The notes: a model not told the origin generated them from the letters alone. DNA of 18,566 bases from DATNIC01 sp035604635 (GCA_035604635.1 DATNIC010000104.1:1-18566), one strand, 5' to 3'. Positions 6,831 through 15,076 are shown, counted from the first letter of the stretch. A program made the numbers and translations.

Positions 6831-8794
6831 CGCGGCTCGAGCAGACGCTCGCGCAGCTCCCCGACGCGCCCGGCGTCTATATGATGAAGGGCGACGGCGA
6901 CCGGATTCTCTATGTCGGGAAGGCCGTCTCGCTGCGCAACCGGGTCCGCTCGTACTTTCAAGAGAGTGCGGCCCACACGATCCGTACCCAGCTGATGGCC
7001 GAGCGGGTCCTCGACGTGCAGACGATCGTCGTGAACAACGAGGTCGAGGCGTTGATCCTCGAGGCGAACCTCATCAAACGGCATCAGCCGCCGTTCAACG
7101 TGCGGTTGCGTGACGACAAGCGCTATCCGTATCTGAAAGTCACGAACGAACCGTTCCCGCGCGTCGTCTTTACGCGCAAGATCGTCGACGACGGCGGGCG
7201 CTATTTCGGTCCGTACACGAACGCGCACGGTTTGCGCGAAATGATCGATCTCGTCCGGACGGTTTTCCCGTTGCGGACGTGCCGCGAGCCGATCGACGGC
7301 AAGCGCCGCCGGCCGTGCCTGCAGTACCACATCAAGCGTTGTATGGCGCCCTGCGTCGGCTGGCAGACGGAAGACGAGTACGACCAGCTCGTCGACGAGG
7401 TCGTCCTCTTCCTCGAGGGGCGCCAAGAGGCGCTGCTCGATCGTTTGCAGCGCGACATGAGCGATGCCGCGGAGCACATGAACTTCGAAGCCGCGGCGCG
7501 CCTGCGCGATCGCATCATCGCGGTTCGCCGGGTGACCGAAGGGCAAAAGGCCGTCTGGCGTTCGCGGGTCGACATGGATTTGATCGCGGTCGCGACGGCC
7601 CAAGGCCAGGCCTGCATGCAAGTCTTCATGGTCCGGGGCGGCAAGCTGCTCGCGCAAGAACACTTCATCCTCGACGGGACGGCGGATCAGCCGCTCGAGA
7701 CGCTCTTTAGCGCGTTCATCGAGCAGTTCTATACGGCACGGACGACCGAGACGGCCGATCCGGCGGCGGGAAGTCCGCTGGCTGTCCGCGACGCGCTCGG
7801 CGTCGAAGCGCCGGTCGCGGTCAAGCGCCGCGCGCGCCGCGCAACGAACGTGGCCGCGATCCCGAAGGAGCTGCTCGTCGAGGCGCTTCCGAGCGATCGC
7901 GCGACGATCGAGCGTTGGCTCTCACTCTTGAAGGGGCAGCGCGTCCGGATCTTGCAGCCGCAGCGCGGCGAACGCGCCGAGTATCTGCGTCTGGTGAAGA
8001 AGAACGCGGAGCAAAACCTCAAGACGTTCTTAATCCATCAAGAAGTGCAGGAGAGCGCGCAGGCGACCGCGCTCACCGAACTGGCGGCGGCGCTCGATCT
8101 ACCCGAACCGCCCCACCGCATCGAGTGCTACGACATCTCGAACATCCAAGGGACGAACCCGGTCAGCTCGATGGTCGTCTTCGTCGAGGGGCGTGCGAAG
8201 AAAGCCGACTACCGTCGCTTCAAGATTCAGTATGACAAGGGACCCAACGACTTCGCGATGATGCAAGAGACCTTGCGCCGCCGCTTGCGGTATCTGCGTC
8301 ACGACGCCGATCAGCCGCCCGAAGATCTCGAAAAGCACTTGCGAAGGAAAGAGCGCTTTCATCAGAAGCCGGATTTGCTCTTGATCGACGGCGGCAAGGG
8401 ACAACTCAACGCGGTGGTCGAGGTCTTACACGAGCTCGACATGTGGGGCATTCCGGTCGCCGGTCTTGCGAAAGAAAACGAGTGGCTGTACCTCCCGGGT
8501 CAGGCCGAGCCGATTGTCCTGCCGCCGCAGTCGCCGGCATTGCATCTCGTGATGCGCGTCCGCGACGAAGCCCACCGCTTTGCGGTCGAGTATCACCGCA
8601 ATCGGCGTGCGAAGGCGATGACCCGTTCCGCGCTCGATACGTTGGAAGGCGTCGGGCCGGTGCGCAAGAAGCGGCTGCTGTCGGCGTTCGGATCGGTCGG
8701 GGCGATCAAGCGCGCGAGCGTCGATGAGATCGCCGCCGTGAAGGGGATGAGTGCGACGCTTGCCTCGCAGGTGAAAGCGGCGCTGAACGGATAG
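6806..8794 (+). CDS. uvrC: UvrABC excinuclease subunit C
   Basis: From GTG 6806 this gives 662 residues, a normal UvrC length; the frame is open further upstream but that stretch lies over dedA. The GIY-YIG nuclease (about 20-100) shows PGVY at 22-25 and YVGKA at 36-40. Cys159, Cys171, Cys179 and Cys183 have the 12/8/4 spacing of the UvrC iron-sulphur cluster. A UVR motif follows at about 218-250 (LDRLQRDMSDAAEHMNFEAAARLRDRI). The RNase H-like nuclease has Asp443 in CYDISNIQG and Asp528 in LLIDGGKGQ. Two helix-hairpin-helix motifs close the protein (LEGVGPVRKKRLL and VKGMSATLASQVKAAL). It makes the 3' and 5' incisions around DNA lesions marked by UvrA and UvrB. A charged insert (near 330-360) is not a known motif. 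Confidence 0.98.
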   Translation: MAQDGATLTRLEQTLAQLPDAPGVYMMKGDGDRILYVGKAVSLRNRVRSYFQESAAHTIRTQLMAERVLDVQTIVVNNEVEALILEANLIKRHQPPFNVRLRDDKRYPYLKVTNEPFPRVVFTRKIVDDGGRYFGPYTNAHGLREMIDLVRTVFPLRTCREPIDGKRRRPCLQYHIKRCMAPCVGWQTEDEYDQLVDEVVLFLEGRQEALLDRLQRDMSDAAEHMNFEAAARLRDRIIAVRRVTEGQKAVWRSRVDMDLIAVATAQGQACMQVFMVRGGKLLAQEHFILDGTADQPLETLFSAFIEQFYTARTTETADPAAGSPLAVRDALGVEAPVAVKRRARRATNVAAIPKELLVEALPSDRATIERWLSLLKGQRVRILQPQRGERAEYLRLVKKNAEQNLKTFLIHQEVQESAQATALTELAAALDLPEPPHRIECYDISNIQGTNPVSSMVVFVEGRAKKADYRRFKIQYDKGPNDFAMMQETLRRRLRYLRHDADQPPEDLEKHLRRKERFHQKPDLLLIDGGKGQLNAVVEVLHELDMWGIPVAGLAKENEWLYLPGQAEPIVLPPQSPALHLVMRVRDEAHRFAVEYHRNRRAKAMTRSALDTLEGVGPVRKKRLLSAFGSVGAIKRASVDEIAAVKGMSATLASQVKAALNG

Positions 8795-8802
8795 AGTTCA
8801 GC

Positions 8803-9147
8803 ATGTTTCTGCTGATTCGGTGGCTCCTGAATGCAGTGGCGCTGCTGATCGTCGCCAACATTATCCCGGGCGTCGATGCGGTGTTCCCGAACGTGCTGAT
8901 CGCGGCCCTCGTGCTCGGGATCGCCAACGCGATCATCCGGCCGATTCTCATTATCTTAACCTTGCCGCTCGAGATCATCACGCTGGGGCTGTTCACGTTC
9001 GTCATCAACGCGGCGCTGTTTTGGGGGGTGGGCCAGCTAGGTCTTGGTCTCACCGTTCACGGCGTCTGGCCCGCGTTCTGGGGAGCACTCGTCCTCAGCA
9101 TCATCTCGTTCTTCATCTCGCGCCTGCTCGCCGCGGCCCGCGTCTAG
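8803..9147 (+). CDS. YvlD / phage-holin-4-like small membrane protein
   Basis: This 114-residue protein starts at ATG 8803, eight bases after the uvrC stop. It is almost entirely hydrophobic, with four predicted helices (about 3-20, 30-50, 53-82, 86-110). The family hallmark is visible: FLLIRWLLNAVALLIVANIIPGV at the N-terminus, ANAIIRPILIILTLPLEIITLGLFTFVINA in the middle, and a C-terminal FWGALVLSIISFFISRLL. This is the widespread YvlD / mycobacteriophage holin IV-like family. Despite the name, chromosomal members are not known to lyse cells; a role in envelope stress is suspected in some bacteria. There are no phage genes around it. It is followed after four bases by surE and is probably in the same transcript as uvrC. 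Confidence 0.88.
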   Translation: MFLLIRWLLNAVALLIVANIIPGVDAVFPNVLIAALVLGIANAIIRPILIILTLPLEIITLGLFTFVINAALFWGVGQLGLGLTVHGVWPAFWGALVLSIISFFISRLLAAARV

Positions 9148-9151
9148 CTCG

Positions 9152-9919
9152 ATGCGCGTCCTCGTCACGAATGACGATGGGGTCGAGAGCGATGGCCTCA
9201 TCATCCTAGCCGATGCGTTGCGCGCGCTCGGCGACGTGACCGTCGTCGCGCCCGACGGCGACCGCAGCGGTGTGTCGCACTCGATTACGATCCGGCACAC
9301 CGTCACGGTCGTCCCGGTCGAGGGACGGACGGTCCCGACGTATACCTGCTCGGGGACGCCGGCCGACTGCGTCGTCCTGGGTGCGTTCGAGCTGTGCGGC
9401 GCGCAACCGGACATCGTCGTCAGCGGGATCAACCGCGGCGCGAATCTCGGCGACGACACGAACTACTCGGGGACGGTCGCCGGCGCGATGGAAGGCATCA
9501 TGATCGGGGCGCAGGCGATCGCGATCTCGCTCGCGTCGACTTGGCCGAAAGTGGACAACATCCATCGCTGGGAGACTGCGGCATCGATCGCATGCGAACT
9601 TGCGGCCGAACTCGCGCGCGAACCTCTCCCGCCGCCGCTGTTGCTCAACGTCAACGTCCCGAACGTCGCGCGCGCGGAGCTGCGCGGGATCCGCTACACG
9701 TCACAGGGTCGCAAGCGTTATCAAGACCGGGTCGCGCGCGAGTCGCGTGACGGGAAGATCGGCTACTATTGGATTTGGGGGACGTTCGACAAGAGCCAGA
9801 TCGGCCAGGGGACCGATCTTGAAGCGCTCGAGCAAGGCTACGCGAGCGTCACACCGATGTCGGCCGATCGCACCGACTACGTGATGCTCGAGCGCCTCCG
9901 CAGCCGCATCAACGCTTAG
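9152..9919 (+). CDS. surE: 5'/3'-nucleotidase SurE
   Basis: ATG 9152 gives 255 residues, the normal SurE size; the frame is open upstream but only over the preceding gene. The metal-binding motif is VTNDDG with Asp8-Asp9, followed by Ser39 in PDGDRSGVSHS and Asn94 in SGINRGANLG, equivalent to the D8/D9/S39/N92 site of characterised SurE enzymes. The segment GDDTNYSGTVAGAMEG completes the nucleotide-binding face. SurE is a cytoplasmic metal-dependent phosphatase acting on nucleoside monophosphates and often short polyphosphate, linked to stationary-phase survival. It is last in the run from the Clp N-domain gene. Its stop overlaps the stop of the convergent SRPBCC gene by 4 bases. Confidence 0.97.
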   Translation: MRVLVTNDDGVESDGLIILADALRALGDVTVVAPDGDRSGVSHSITIRHTVTVVPVEGRTVPTYTCSGTPADCVVLGAFELCGAQPDIVVSGINRGANLGDDTNYSGTVAGAMEGIMIGAQAIAISLASTWPKVDNIHRWETAASIACELAAELAREPLPPPLLLNVNVPNVARAELRGIRYTSQGRKRYQDRVARESRDGKIGYYWIWGTFDKSQIGQGTDLEALEQGYASVTPMSADRTDYVMLERLRSRINA

Positions 9920-10332
9920 CCGCGCTCCGCTTGCGCGGCCAGTGCCTGCAGAATCGGGACAAACGTGTCCGCCATCTGCTTGCCCATCAGCGGAAAGAAC
10001 ATGCCGGCGAGGGGTCCGTGCATCGAGACGCTTTGACTGACGCGGCTCCCCCCGCCGGTCCGGGGAGCGATTCGGCAACGGAAGATCATGCCCACACCCG
10101 GCATCATCGGCCCGTCGAGCGCAAATCCGCGCCCAGGCTCGAGCTCGATGACCGTGACTTGATGTTTTCCCCGGTCCGTAACCATCTGCGCCTTCGTCCC
10201 GACCGCAAACGGTCCCGCGAGTTCCATCGACTTCACGAACGGATTCCACTCGCTCCACCGCGCGGGGTCGGACCAGATGCGCCAGACCGTCGCGGGGTCG
10301 GCGCTGGTTTCGACCGACCGTTCCTGCTCCAT
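9916..10332 (-). CDS. SRPBCC-family (polyketide cyclase/START-like) protein
   Basis: ATG 10332 gives 138 residues, with AGAGGA seven bases upstream acting as Shine-Dalgarno. The N-terminus (VETSADPATVWRIWSDPARWSEWNPFVKSMEL) is the typical first strand, two helices and W-x-x-W-N-P motif of SRPBCC ligand-binding proteins. The family's curved sheet (GTKAQMVTDRGKHQVTVIELEPGRGF and IFRCRIAPRTGGGSRVSQSVSMHG) and the long C-terminal helix (MFFPLMGKQMADTFVPILQALAAQAER) follow. These proteins hold hydrophobic small molecules in a cavity. No specific ligand or enzymatic role can be read from the sequence. Cytoplasmic. It is divergent from livJ across 87 bases and convergent with surE. Confidence 0.85.
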   Translation of the reverse strand: MEQERSVETSADPATVWRIWSDPARWSEWNPFVKSMELAGPFAVGTKAQMVTDRGKHQVTVIELEPGRGFALDGPMMPGVGMIFRCRIAPRTGGGSRVSQSVSMHGPLAGMFFPLMGKQMADTFVPILQALAAQAERG

Positions 10333-10369
10333 CTCAAGGTCCTCTTCGAGGTTTCGCGTAAAAACCGTC

Positions 10370-10380
10370 CCTTAATAAGG
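10370..10380. promoter_or_regulatory. Small inverted repeat in the livJ / SRPBCC divergent gap
   Basis: The sequence CCTTAATAAGG is a perfect 5-bp inverted repeat around one central base, in an AT-rich patch between the two divergent starts (10332 on minus, 10420 on plus). It could be an operator for either gene. There is no clearly matching -35/-10 pair, so the call rests on symmetry and position alone. Confidence 0.25.
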
Positions 10381-10408
10381 TTCTATACGAGCCGTTGCAC
10401 GCTTTCCC

Positions 10409-10414
10409 AGGAGG
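10409..10414 (+). promoter_or_regulatory. Strong Shine-Dalgarno of livJ
   Basis: AGGAGG lies five bases before ATG 10420. It is the strongest ribosome binding site in the window and fixes the livJ start against the longer open frame that extends upstream to 9931. High translation fits a binding protein needed in excess over its membrane partners. Confidence 0.85.
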
Positions 10415-10419
10415 CTGTT

Positions 10420-11751
10420 ATGTCACTGAATCGTGAGCGCTTTCTGAAGACCACCGCCGGGGCCGCTGCGGGCGTGGCTGCCGGCGCAAGCGGGATGCAC
10501 ATCGCATTCGGCGCCGACTATAGCCCGATCGGGACGTTCCCTGCCGGGACGCAGGGGGACTCGGTCTTCCTGGGCTTGATGTGCCCGCTGACCGGATCGT
10601 ATTCCGCCGACGGCGAGGACTTGCGCCGCGGCTACGTTCTGGCGCTCGAAGACCTCAATAACGGGACCGGAGTGATGGGCAAAATCCCGAGTCTCGCCGG
10701 CAAGAAAGGGCTGCTCGGCAAGAAGGTCGCGTACAAGATCGCCGACAGCGAGACGAACCCGAATACGGCCGTGCAACACGCGACCGAATTCATCACGCAG
10801 AACAAAGCGATCATGATTTCGGGCGGCGTCGCGACCTCCGAAGTGATCGCGATGGGCAAAGTCGCCCAGCAGCAGAAGGTGCTGTTCATGACCGGCGCGA
10901 GCGGCTCGAACGACACGACCGGCAAGGATTGCCAGCGCTACATGTTCCGCTCGCAGTGCGATGCGTACATGGTCGCTGCGGCGATCACGCCGATCCTCGC
11001 CAAGGCGCTGGGGACCAAGCGGAAAGCGATCTACCTGACGCCCGACTACAGTTACGGCCACTCGCTGGCGAACTCGATGAAAGAGTTCACCGAAAAGATC
11101 GGCTGGACGACCGTCGCCGACGTCGTCGCACCGTTCCCGAGCTCAGACTACAGCTCGTACTTGACCAACATCGCAAATTCGAGCGCCGATACCTTCATCA
11201 ATATCGAGTTCGGCAACGACGGCGTCGCCTCGACGAAGCAAGCCGCACAGTTCGGCATTCTCAAGAAGATGCAACTGGTCGTACCGAACATCTCGACGTA
11301 CTTCCCCGACGGCGTCGGGTCGGACATCATGGGCGGCGTTTACGGCACGCAAGAGTGGTTCTATCGGCTCGCCGACATCTATCCGCTTTCCAAAGTCTTT
11401 TTCGACGAATACGAAAAGAAGTTCCCCGGCATCATCCCGCGCTGGACGGGACACATCGCGTACACGCAAGTCGCATTATGGGCCGACGCGGTCGCGCGCG
11501 CGAAGACCTTCCATCCGCCGACGGTGATTGAAACGCTCGAGGCAGGCCATCCGATCGACCTGATGTTGGGGACGGTCCACTATCGCGCCGGCGACCATCA
11601 GCTCGTCCGCCCGGTCCCGGTCGTCGTCGGGAAGAAGCACGTGGACATGGCCAACAAGGAAGATTGGTTCAAGATCGTCGACGTCGTCCCGGCGGATAAG
11701 GTAATGCAGCCGCTCGCCGGTACGTCGTGTAAGATGCCGTCGTACACTTAA
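10420..11751 (+). CDS. livJ: Branched-chain amino acid (HAAT) ABC transporter substrate-binding protein
   Basis: The product has 443 residues. The N-terminus (basic NRERFLKTT, then an Ala/Gly-rich hydrophobic stretch to about residue 31, AFGAD) looks like a Sec-type signal; it lacks a true twin arginine and a lipobox. The mature part has the periplasmic-binding-protein type I fold: GLMCPLTGSYSADGEDLRRGYVLALEDLN, KIADSETNPNTAVQHATEFI, ISGGVATSEVIAMG and YLTPDYSYGHSLANSMKEF. It is the LivJ/Leu-Ile-Val-binding type, delivering ligand to LivHM in the membrane. The ligand class (branched-chain or related amino acids, amides, urea) cannot be narrowed from sequence. Leads livJHMGF; livH starts 28 bases after its stop. 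Confidence 0.93.
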   Translation: MSLNRERFLKTTAGAAAGVAAGASGMHIAFGADYSPIGTFPAGTQGDSVFLGLMCPLTGSYSADGEDLRRGYVLALEDLNNGTGVMGKIPSLAGKKGLLGKKVAYKIADSETNPNTAVQHATEFITQNKAIMISGGVATSEVIAMGKVAQQQKVLFMTGASGSNDTTGKDCQRYMFRSQCDAYMVAAAITPILAKALGTKRKAIYLTPDYSYGHSLANSMKEFTEKIGWTTVADVVAPFPSSDYSSYLTNIANSSADTFINIEFGNDGVASTKQAAQFGILKKMQLVVPNISTYFPDGVGSDIMGGVYGTQEWFYRLADIYPLSKVFFDEYEKKFPGIIPRWTGHIAYTQVALWADAVARAKTFHPPTVIETLEAGHPIDLMLGTVHYRAGDHQLVRPVPVVVGKKHVDMANKEDWFKIVDVVPADKVMQPLAGTSCKMPSYT

Positions 11752-11779
11752 GTTCGAGGGCCAGAGTCTGCCGGTACAT

Positions 11780-12640
11780 TTGATCGAAGCGCAACTCCTC
11801 AACGGAGTTGCGCTTGGTTCAATCCTCGCGCTCGTCGCCCTCGGGCTGACGATCATCTTCGGTTTGCTGGGGCTAGTGAACTTTGCGCACGGCGCCTTCT
11901 TCATGGTCGGCGCGTACGCGGGATGGATCGTCTACACTCAGACCGGCTCGTTCGTCCTCGGTGTCGCGACGGCGCTGGTTTTCGCGTTCATCGTGGGGAT
12001 CGTCGTCGAACGCGTCCTGATCCGCTTTTACTATAAGCGTCCGCCCGAGGATCAGATCCTGGTCACGTTCGGCTTGAACATCGTTCTAGTGGAAACGGTC
12101 CGCGCGATCTTCGGCGGCAAAACGCAGCTCGTCCCGTCGCCGAGCTGGGGGCAAGGCGCCGTGCAAATCGCCGACTTCGTCTACCCGCAATACCGGCTCG
12201 AAGTCGTCGGTATCGTCGCTCTGACGCTGGCCGTCATGTGGTTGATTCTCTTCAAGACGCGACTTGGTTTGATCGTGCGGGCGGGCATCGACGATGCGCT
12301 GATCGTGAACATCCTCGGCATCAACGTCAACCGGACGTTCATGCTGGTCTTCGCGCTCGGCGTCGCGGTCGCCGGACTCTCAGGGATCATCGATGCGCCG
12401 ATCGTCGCGGTCTATCCCGATATGGGGACCGACATCCTCGTACAATCGTTCGTCGTCGTCGTCATAGGCGGTGTGGGCTCGTTCGCCGGCGCGATCCTCG
12501 GCGGGATCGTGGCCGGCGAAATCGTGAGCGTCACGACCGCCTTTGCGCCGGATTATGGGCAAGTGATGCTCTACGTCGCGATGGCGCTCGTCTTGATCCT
12601 GCGGCCACAGGGATTGCTCGGAGTCGAAGGGCGGGCGTGA
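11780..12640 (+). CDS. livH: Branched-chain amino acid ABC transporter permease LivH
   Basis: TTG 11780 gives 286 residues. The start is supported by the family N-terminus (QLLNGVALGSILALVALGLTIIFGLLGLVNFAHG), which would be lost with a later start; there is no ATG nearby and no strong Shine-Dalgarno. Multiple hydrophobic helices follow, with the loop RAGIDDALIVNILGINVNRT that contacts the ATPase and the typical VVVVIGGVGSFAGAILGGIVAGE near the end, then LRPQGLLG. It forms the membrane channel together with LivM. A perfect 12-bp hairpin covers codons 3-12 and may lower translation or mark a processing point (separate entry). The stop overlaps the livM start by 4 bases (GTGA). Confidence 0.95.
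   Translation: MIEAQLLNGVALGSILALVALGLTIIFGLLGLVNFAHGAFFMVGAYAGWIVYTQTGSFVLGVATALVFAFIVGIVVERVLIRFYYKRPPEDQILVTFGLNIVLVETVRAIFGGKTQLVPSPSWGQGAVQIADFVYPQYRLEVVGIVALTLAVMWLILFKTRLGLIVRAGIDDALIVNILGINVNRTFMLVFALGVAVAGLSGIIDAPIVAVYPDMGTDILVQSFVVVVIGGVGSFAGAILGGIVAGEIVSVTTAFAPDYGQVMLYVAMALVLILRPQGLLGVEGRA
11787..11815 (+). promoter_or_regulatory. Perfect 12-bp stem-loop at the start of livH
   Basis: AAGCGCAACTCC (11787-11798) pairs base for base with GGAGTTGCGCTT (11804-11815) around loop TCAAC. It begins seven bases after the first base of the TTG start codon. It is not followed by a T-run, so it is not a standard terminator. Position between livJ and the rest of the operon suits an mRNA 3'-end stabiliser for livJ, or a brake on livH initiation. 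Confidence 0.55.
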
Positions 12641-13629
12641 AGCTCGGACCGGTCGGGGATCGTTCGGGACTTTGGGTCGAGGGCGCCGTCGCTCTCTTTC
12701 TCGTCCTCTTTCCGTCGATTTTTGCGGCGATCGGGGCCGGGACGGATCTCGCGACGCGAATCCTGATCCTGGGACTCTTCGGACTCGGCGTCGATTTGAT
12801 CTTCGGCTTCACCGGACTGCTCTCGTTCGGACAGGCCGCTTTTTTCGGCAGCGGCGGGTTCATCACGGCTTACCTGCTCATCCATAACATCGTGACGAAC
12901 TCGCTTGCGGCGCTCGCGATCGGGACGATCGCCGCCGCGATCTTCGGAGCCGTTATCGGCGCACTCGCGCTGCGGCAAGTCGGCGTCTATTTCGCCATGC
13001 TGACCCTTGCGTTCGGCCAGCTTTTTTATTTTTTGGACATCTCGCCGTTGCGCAACTTCACCGGGAGCGAGAACGGCTTGCCCGGTGTCCCCAAGCCGAC
13101 GATCCCGCTCGGTGCTACGACCCTCGACTTCAGCTCGAGCATCGGGACCTACGTCTTCGTCGCCGCTCTGTATTTCATCGGGTTCGTCGTCGCGCGACGC
13201 ATCGTCCGCTCGCCCTTCGGCGCGGTCCTGCGCGCGATCTTGGAAAATCCCCAACGCGCCGCCGCGGTCGGGCATCGTGTCCCGCGCTACAAGCTCGTCG
13301 TTTTTACGATTGCCGCGGCGTACGGCGGGCTCGCGGGTGGCCTGTTAGGGATGTTTCAAGGCTACATGCCGCCCGAGGCGTTCTCGATCGATCAATCGGG
13401 CGAGATCATCGTCATGACGGTGATCGGTGGTTCGGGGACGTTGATCGGCCCGCTCGTCGGCGCCGGCGTTTGGATCTATCTGCGTCAAGAACTGCAAAAC
13501 ATCGATGCGATCGCGGGGATCTGGAAGCTCATCTTGGGCTTGGTCTTCATCCTGTTGATCACCGGGTTCCGGCGCGGTATCGTCGGCGGGATCATGGCGC
13601 TGGCGCGGCGGTGGAGGCGCGAAGGATGA
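12637..13629 (+). CDS. livM: Branched-chain amino acid ABC transporter permease LivM
   Basis: GTG 12637 gives 330 residues, the usual LivM length; the longer open frame upstream only shadows livH. The family core is clear: LGVDLIFGFTGLLSFGQAAFFGSGGFITAYLL near residues 48-80, GVYFAMLTLAFGQLFYF, the ATPase-contact loop SPFGAVLRAILENPQRAAAVGH, and IIVMTVIGGSGTLIGPLVGAGVW. About eight to ten helices are expected. It pairs with LivH to form the translocation path in the inner membrane. Both junctions are four-base overlaps (GTGA with livH, ATGA with livG), so translation is coupled across the operon. Confidence 0.95.
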   Translation: MKLGPVGDRSGLWVEGAVALFLVLFPSIFAAIGAGTDLATRILILGLFGLGVDLIFGFTGLLSFGQAAFFGSGGFITAYLLIHNIVTNSLAALAIGTIAAAIFGAVIGALALRQVGVYFAMLTLAFGQLFYFLDISPLRNFTGSENGLPGVPKPTIPLGATTLDFSSSIGTYVFVAALYFIGFVVARRIVRSPFGAVLRAILENPQRAAAVGHRVPRYKLVVFTIAAAYGGLAGGLLGMFQGYMPPEAFSIDQSGEIIVMTVIGGSGTLIGPLVGAGVWIYLRQELQNIDAIAGIWKLILGLVFILLITGFRRGIVGGIMALARRWRREG

Positions 13630-14378
13630 GCGCGATCCTCGAGACGCGCGACCTCACGAAAGCGTTCGGCGGTCTGGTTGCCGTCGACAAGGTCTCGCTC
13701 ACGGTCGAACCCGGGACGATCACGGCGCTGATCGGGCCGAACGGCGCGGGCAAGACGACGTTCTTCAAGATGCTCTCCGGCGAGATTCCGCCGACGAGCG
13801 GCGAGATCTATTTCAAGGAAAAGGACATCACGCGCTACGACGCAACGCGGACGGCGCAACTGGGGATCGGTAAGAGCTATCAAATCACACAGATCTTTCC
13901 GAGCCTAACGGTCGCGGAGAACGTGATGATCCCGGCGCTCGCGGCGCGCCGCGGCGAATTCAAGTTGGACATCTTCGGCTCGATGGGCCGCGTCGACGGG
14001 CTCGAGCCCCTCGTCGAGCGCACGATTGCCGCAGTCGGCCTAGCGGATCGCGCCCAATTTCGCGCGCAGGACCTCGCGTACGGTGAGAAGCGGCGGCTCG
14101 AGATCGGGATCGCTCTTGCAACGGAGCCGGAGCTCTTGCTGCTCGACGAGCCGGCAGCCGGGATGAGCCCCAGCGAGACGGCCGAGACGGTTGCGCTGAT
14201 CAAAGAACTCCGCAGCACCGTGACGATCGTGATCGTCGAACACGACATGGACGTCGTCTTCGGGCTTGCCGACCGCATCATGGTCTTGCAGGACGGCGCC
14301 ACGATCGCACTCGGAGCACCGGAGGAGATCCGCGCGAATCAACGCGTGCGCGAAGCCTACTTGGGTGGTCTGGACTGA
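13626..14378 (+). CDS. livG: Branched-chain amino acid ABC transporter ATP-binding protein LivG
   Basis: ATG 13626 gives 250 residues. The ABC ATPase motifs are in order: Walker A GPNGAGKTT, Q-loop region YQITQIFPSLTVAENV, signature LAYGEKRRLEIG (a LAYG-type variant usual in LivG), Walker B LLLLDEPAAGMSP and the H-loop VEHDMDVV. LivG is recognised over LivF by SYQITQIFPSLTV and by EHDM. It sits on the cytoplasmic face of LivHM and hydrolyses ATP with LivF. The start overlaps livM by four bases and the end overlaps livF by one base (TGATG). Confidence 0.96.
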   Translation: MSAILETRDLTKAFGGLVAVDKVSLTVEPGTITALIGPNGAGKTTFFKMLSGEIPPTSGEIYFKEKDITRYDATRTAQLGIGKSYQITQIFPSLTVAENVMIPALAARRGEFKLDIFGSMGRVDGLEPLVERTIAAVGLADRAQFRAQDLAYGEKRRLEIGIALATEPELLLLDEPAAGMSPSETAETVALIKELRSTVTIVIVEHDMDVVFGLADRIMVLQDGATIALGAPEEIRANQRVREAYLGGLD

Positions 14379-15076
14379 TGAGCTTGCTGGAAGTCGACAC
14401 GGTCAATACCTACTACGGCGACTCGCACATCCTGTTCGATCTTTCGCTGCGCGTCGAGGAGGGCGAGGTCGTCGCGCTCTTGGGCCGCAACGGCTCGGGC
14501 AAGACGACGACGATGAACACGATCATGGGCGTCGTCGCGCCCCGCACCGGCGCCGTCCGCTTCAGCGGCGAGAATGTCGCGGGCTTGCAGCCGTTCGCGA
14601 TCGCCAAGCGCGGCGTGCAACTCGTCCCCGACACGCGCCGGATCGTCAAGACGATCACGGTTGAGGAGAACCTCGAGCTCGCCGCGTTCTCGGCGCCGAA
14701 CCCATGGCCGGTCGAGCGGATCTATGAGATGTTCCCGCGCTTGGCGCAGCGCAAGAAGAGCATGGGCCGCGCGCTCTCCGGCGGCGAGCAGCAAATGCTC
14801 GCGATCGCGCGCGCGCTGATCCGCGACTCGCGCTTGCTCCTGCTCGACGAGCCGTTCGAGGGCTTAGCACCGATGATCGTCCGCGATCTCGTTGAGACGA
14901 CGAAGCGCTTGGCAAGCGAAGGCCGGACGATCCTGATCGTCGAGCAGAACGTTCGTGCTGCGCTCTTACTCGCCGGCCGGGCTTATGTTCTGAGCAAAGG
15001 GCAGATGGTTTGGGAGGGGACGCCTGCGGCGCTGGAAGCCGAGCCCGAGCTCATGCACCGCTATCTCGGCGTTTGA
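14378..15076 (+). CDS. livF: Branched-chain amino acid ABC transporter ATP-binding protein LivF
   Basis: ATG 14378 gives 232 residues. Motifs are Walker A GRNGSGKTT, LVPDTRRIVKTITVEENL (family pattern VPE-R-IF, here PDTRRIVK), signature ALSGGEQQMLAIARAL, Walker B LLLLDEPFEGLAP and the H-loop position VEQN, where Gln replaces His as is usual in LivF proteins. It is the second ATPase of the importer and ends the operon. The last 26 bases overlap the 3' end of the convergent glycosidase gene (15051-15076), leaving no space for a terminator between them. Confidence 0.96.
   Translation: MSLLEVDTVNTYYGDSHILFDLSLRVEEGEVVALLGRNGSGKTTTMNTIMGVVAPRTGAVRFSGENVAGLQPFAIAKRGVQLVPDTRRIVKTITVEENLELAAFSAPNPWPVERIYEMFPRLAQRKKSMGRALSGGEQQMLAIARALIRDSRLLLLDEPFEGLAPMIVRDLVETTKRLASEGRTILIVEQNVRAALLLAGRAYVLSKGQMVWEGTPAALEAEPELMHRYLGV

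Noticed and set aside
8803..9147. Holin-like protein as a sign of prophage
   Set aside because: The family is common on chromosomes, and the neighbours are uvrC and surE with no phage gene in the window.
10420..10515. Twin-arginine signal on LivJ
   Set aside because: The N-terminus reads NRERFLK, with the two arginines split by Glu, so a Sec-type signal is more likely.
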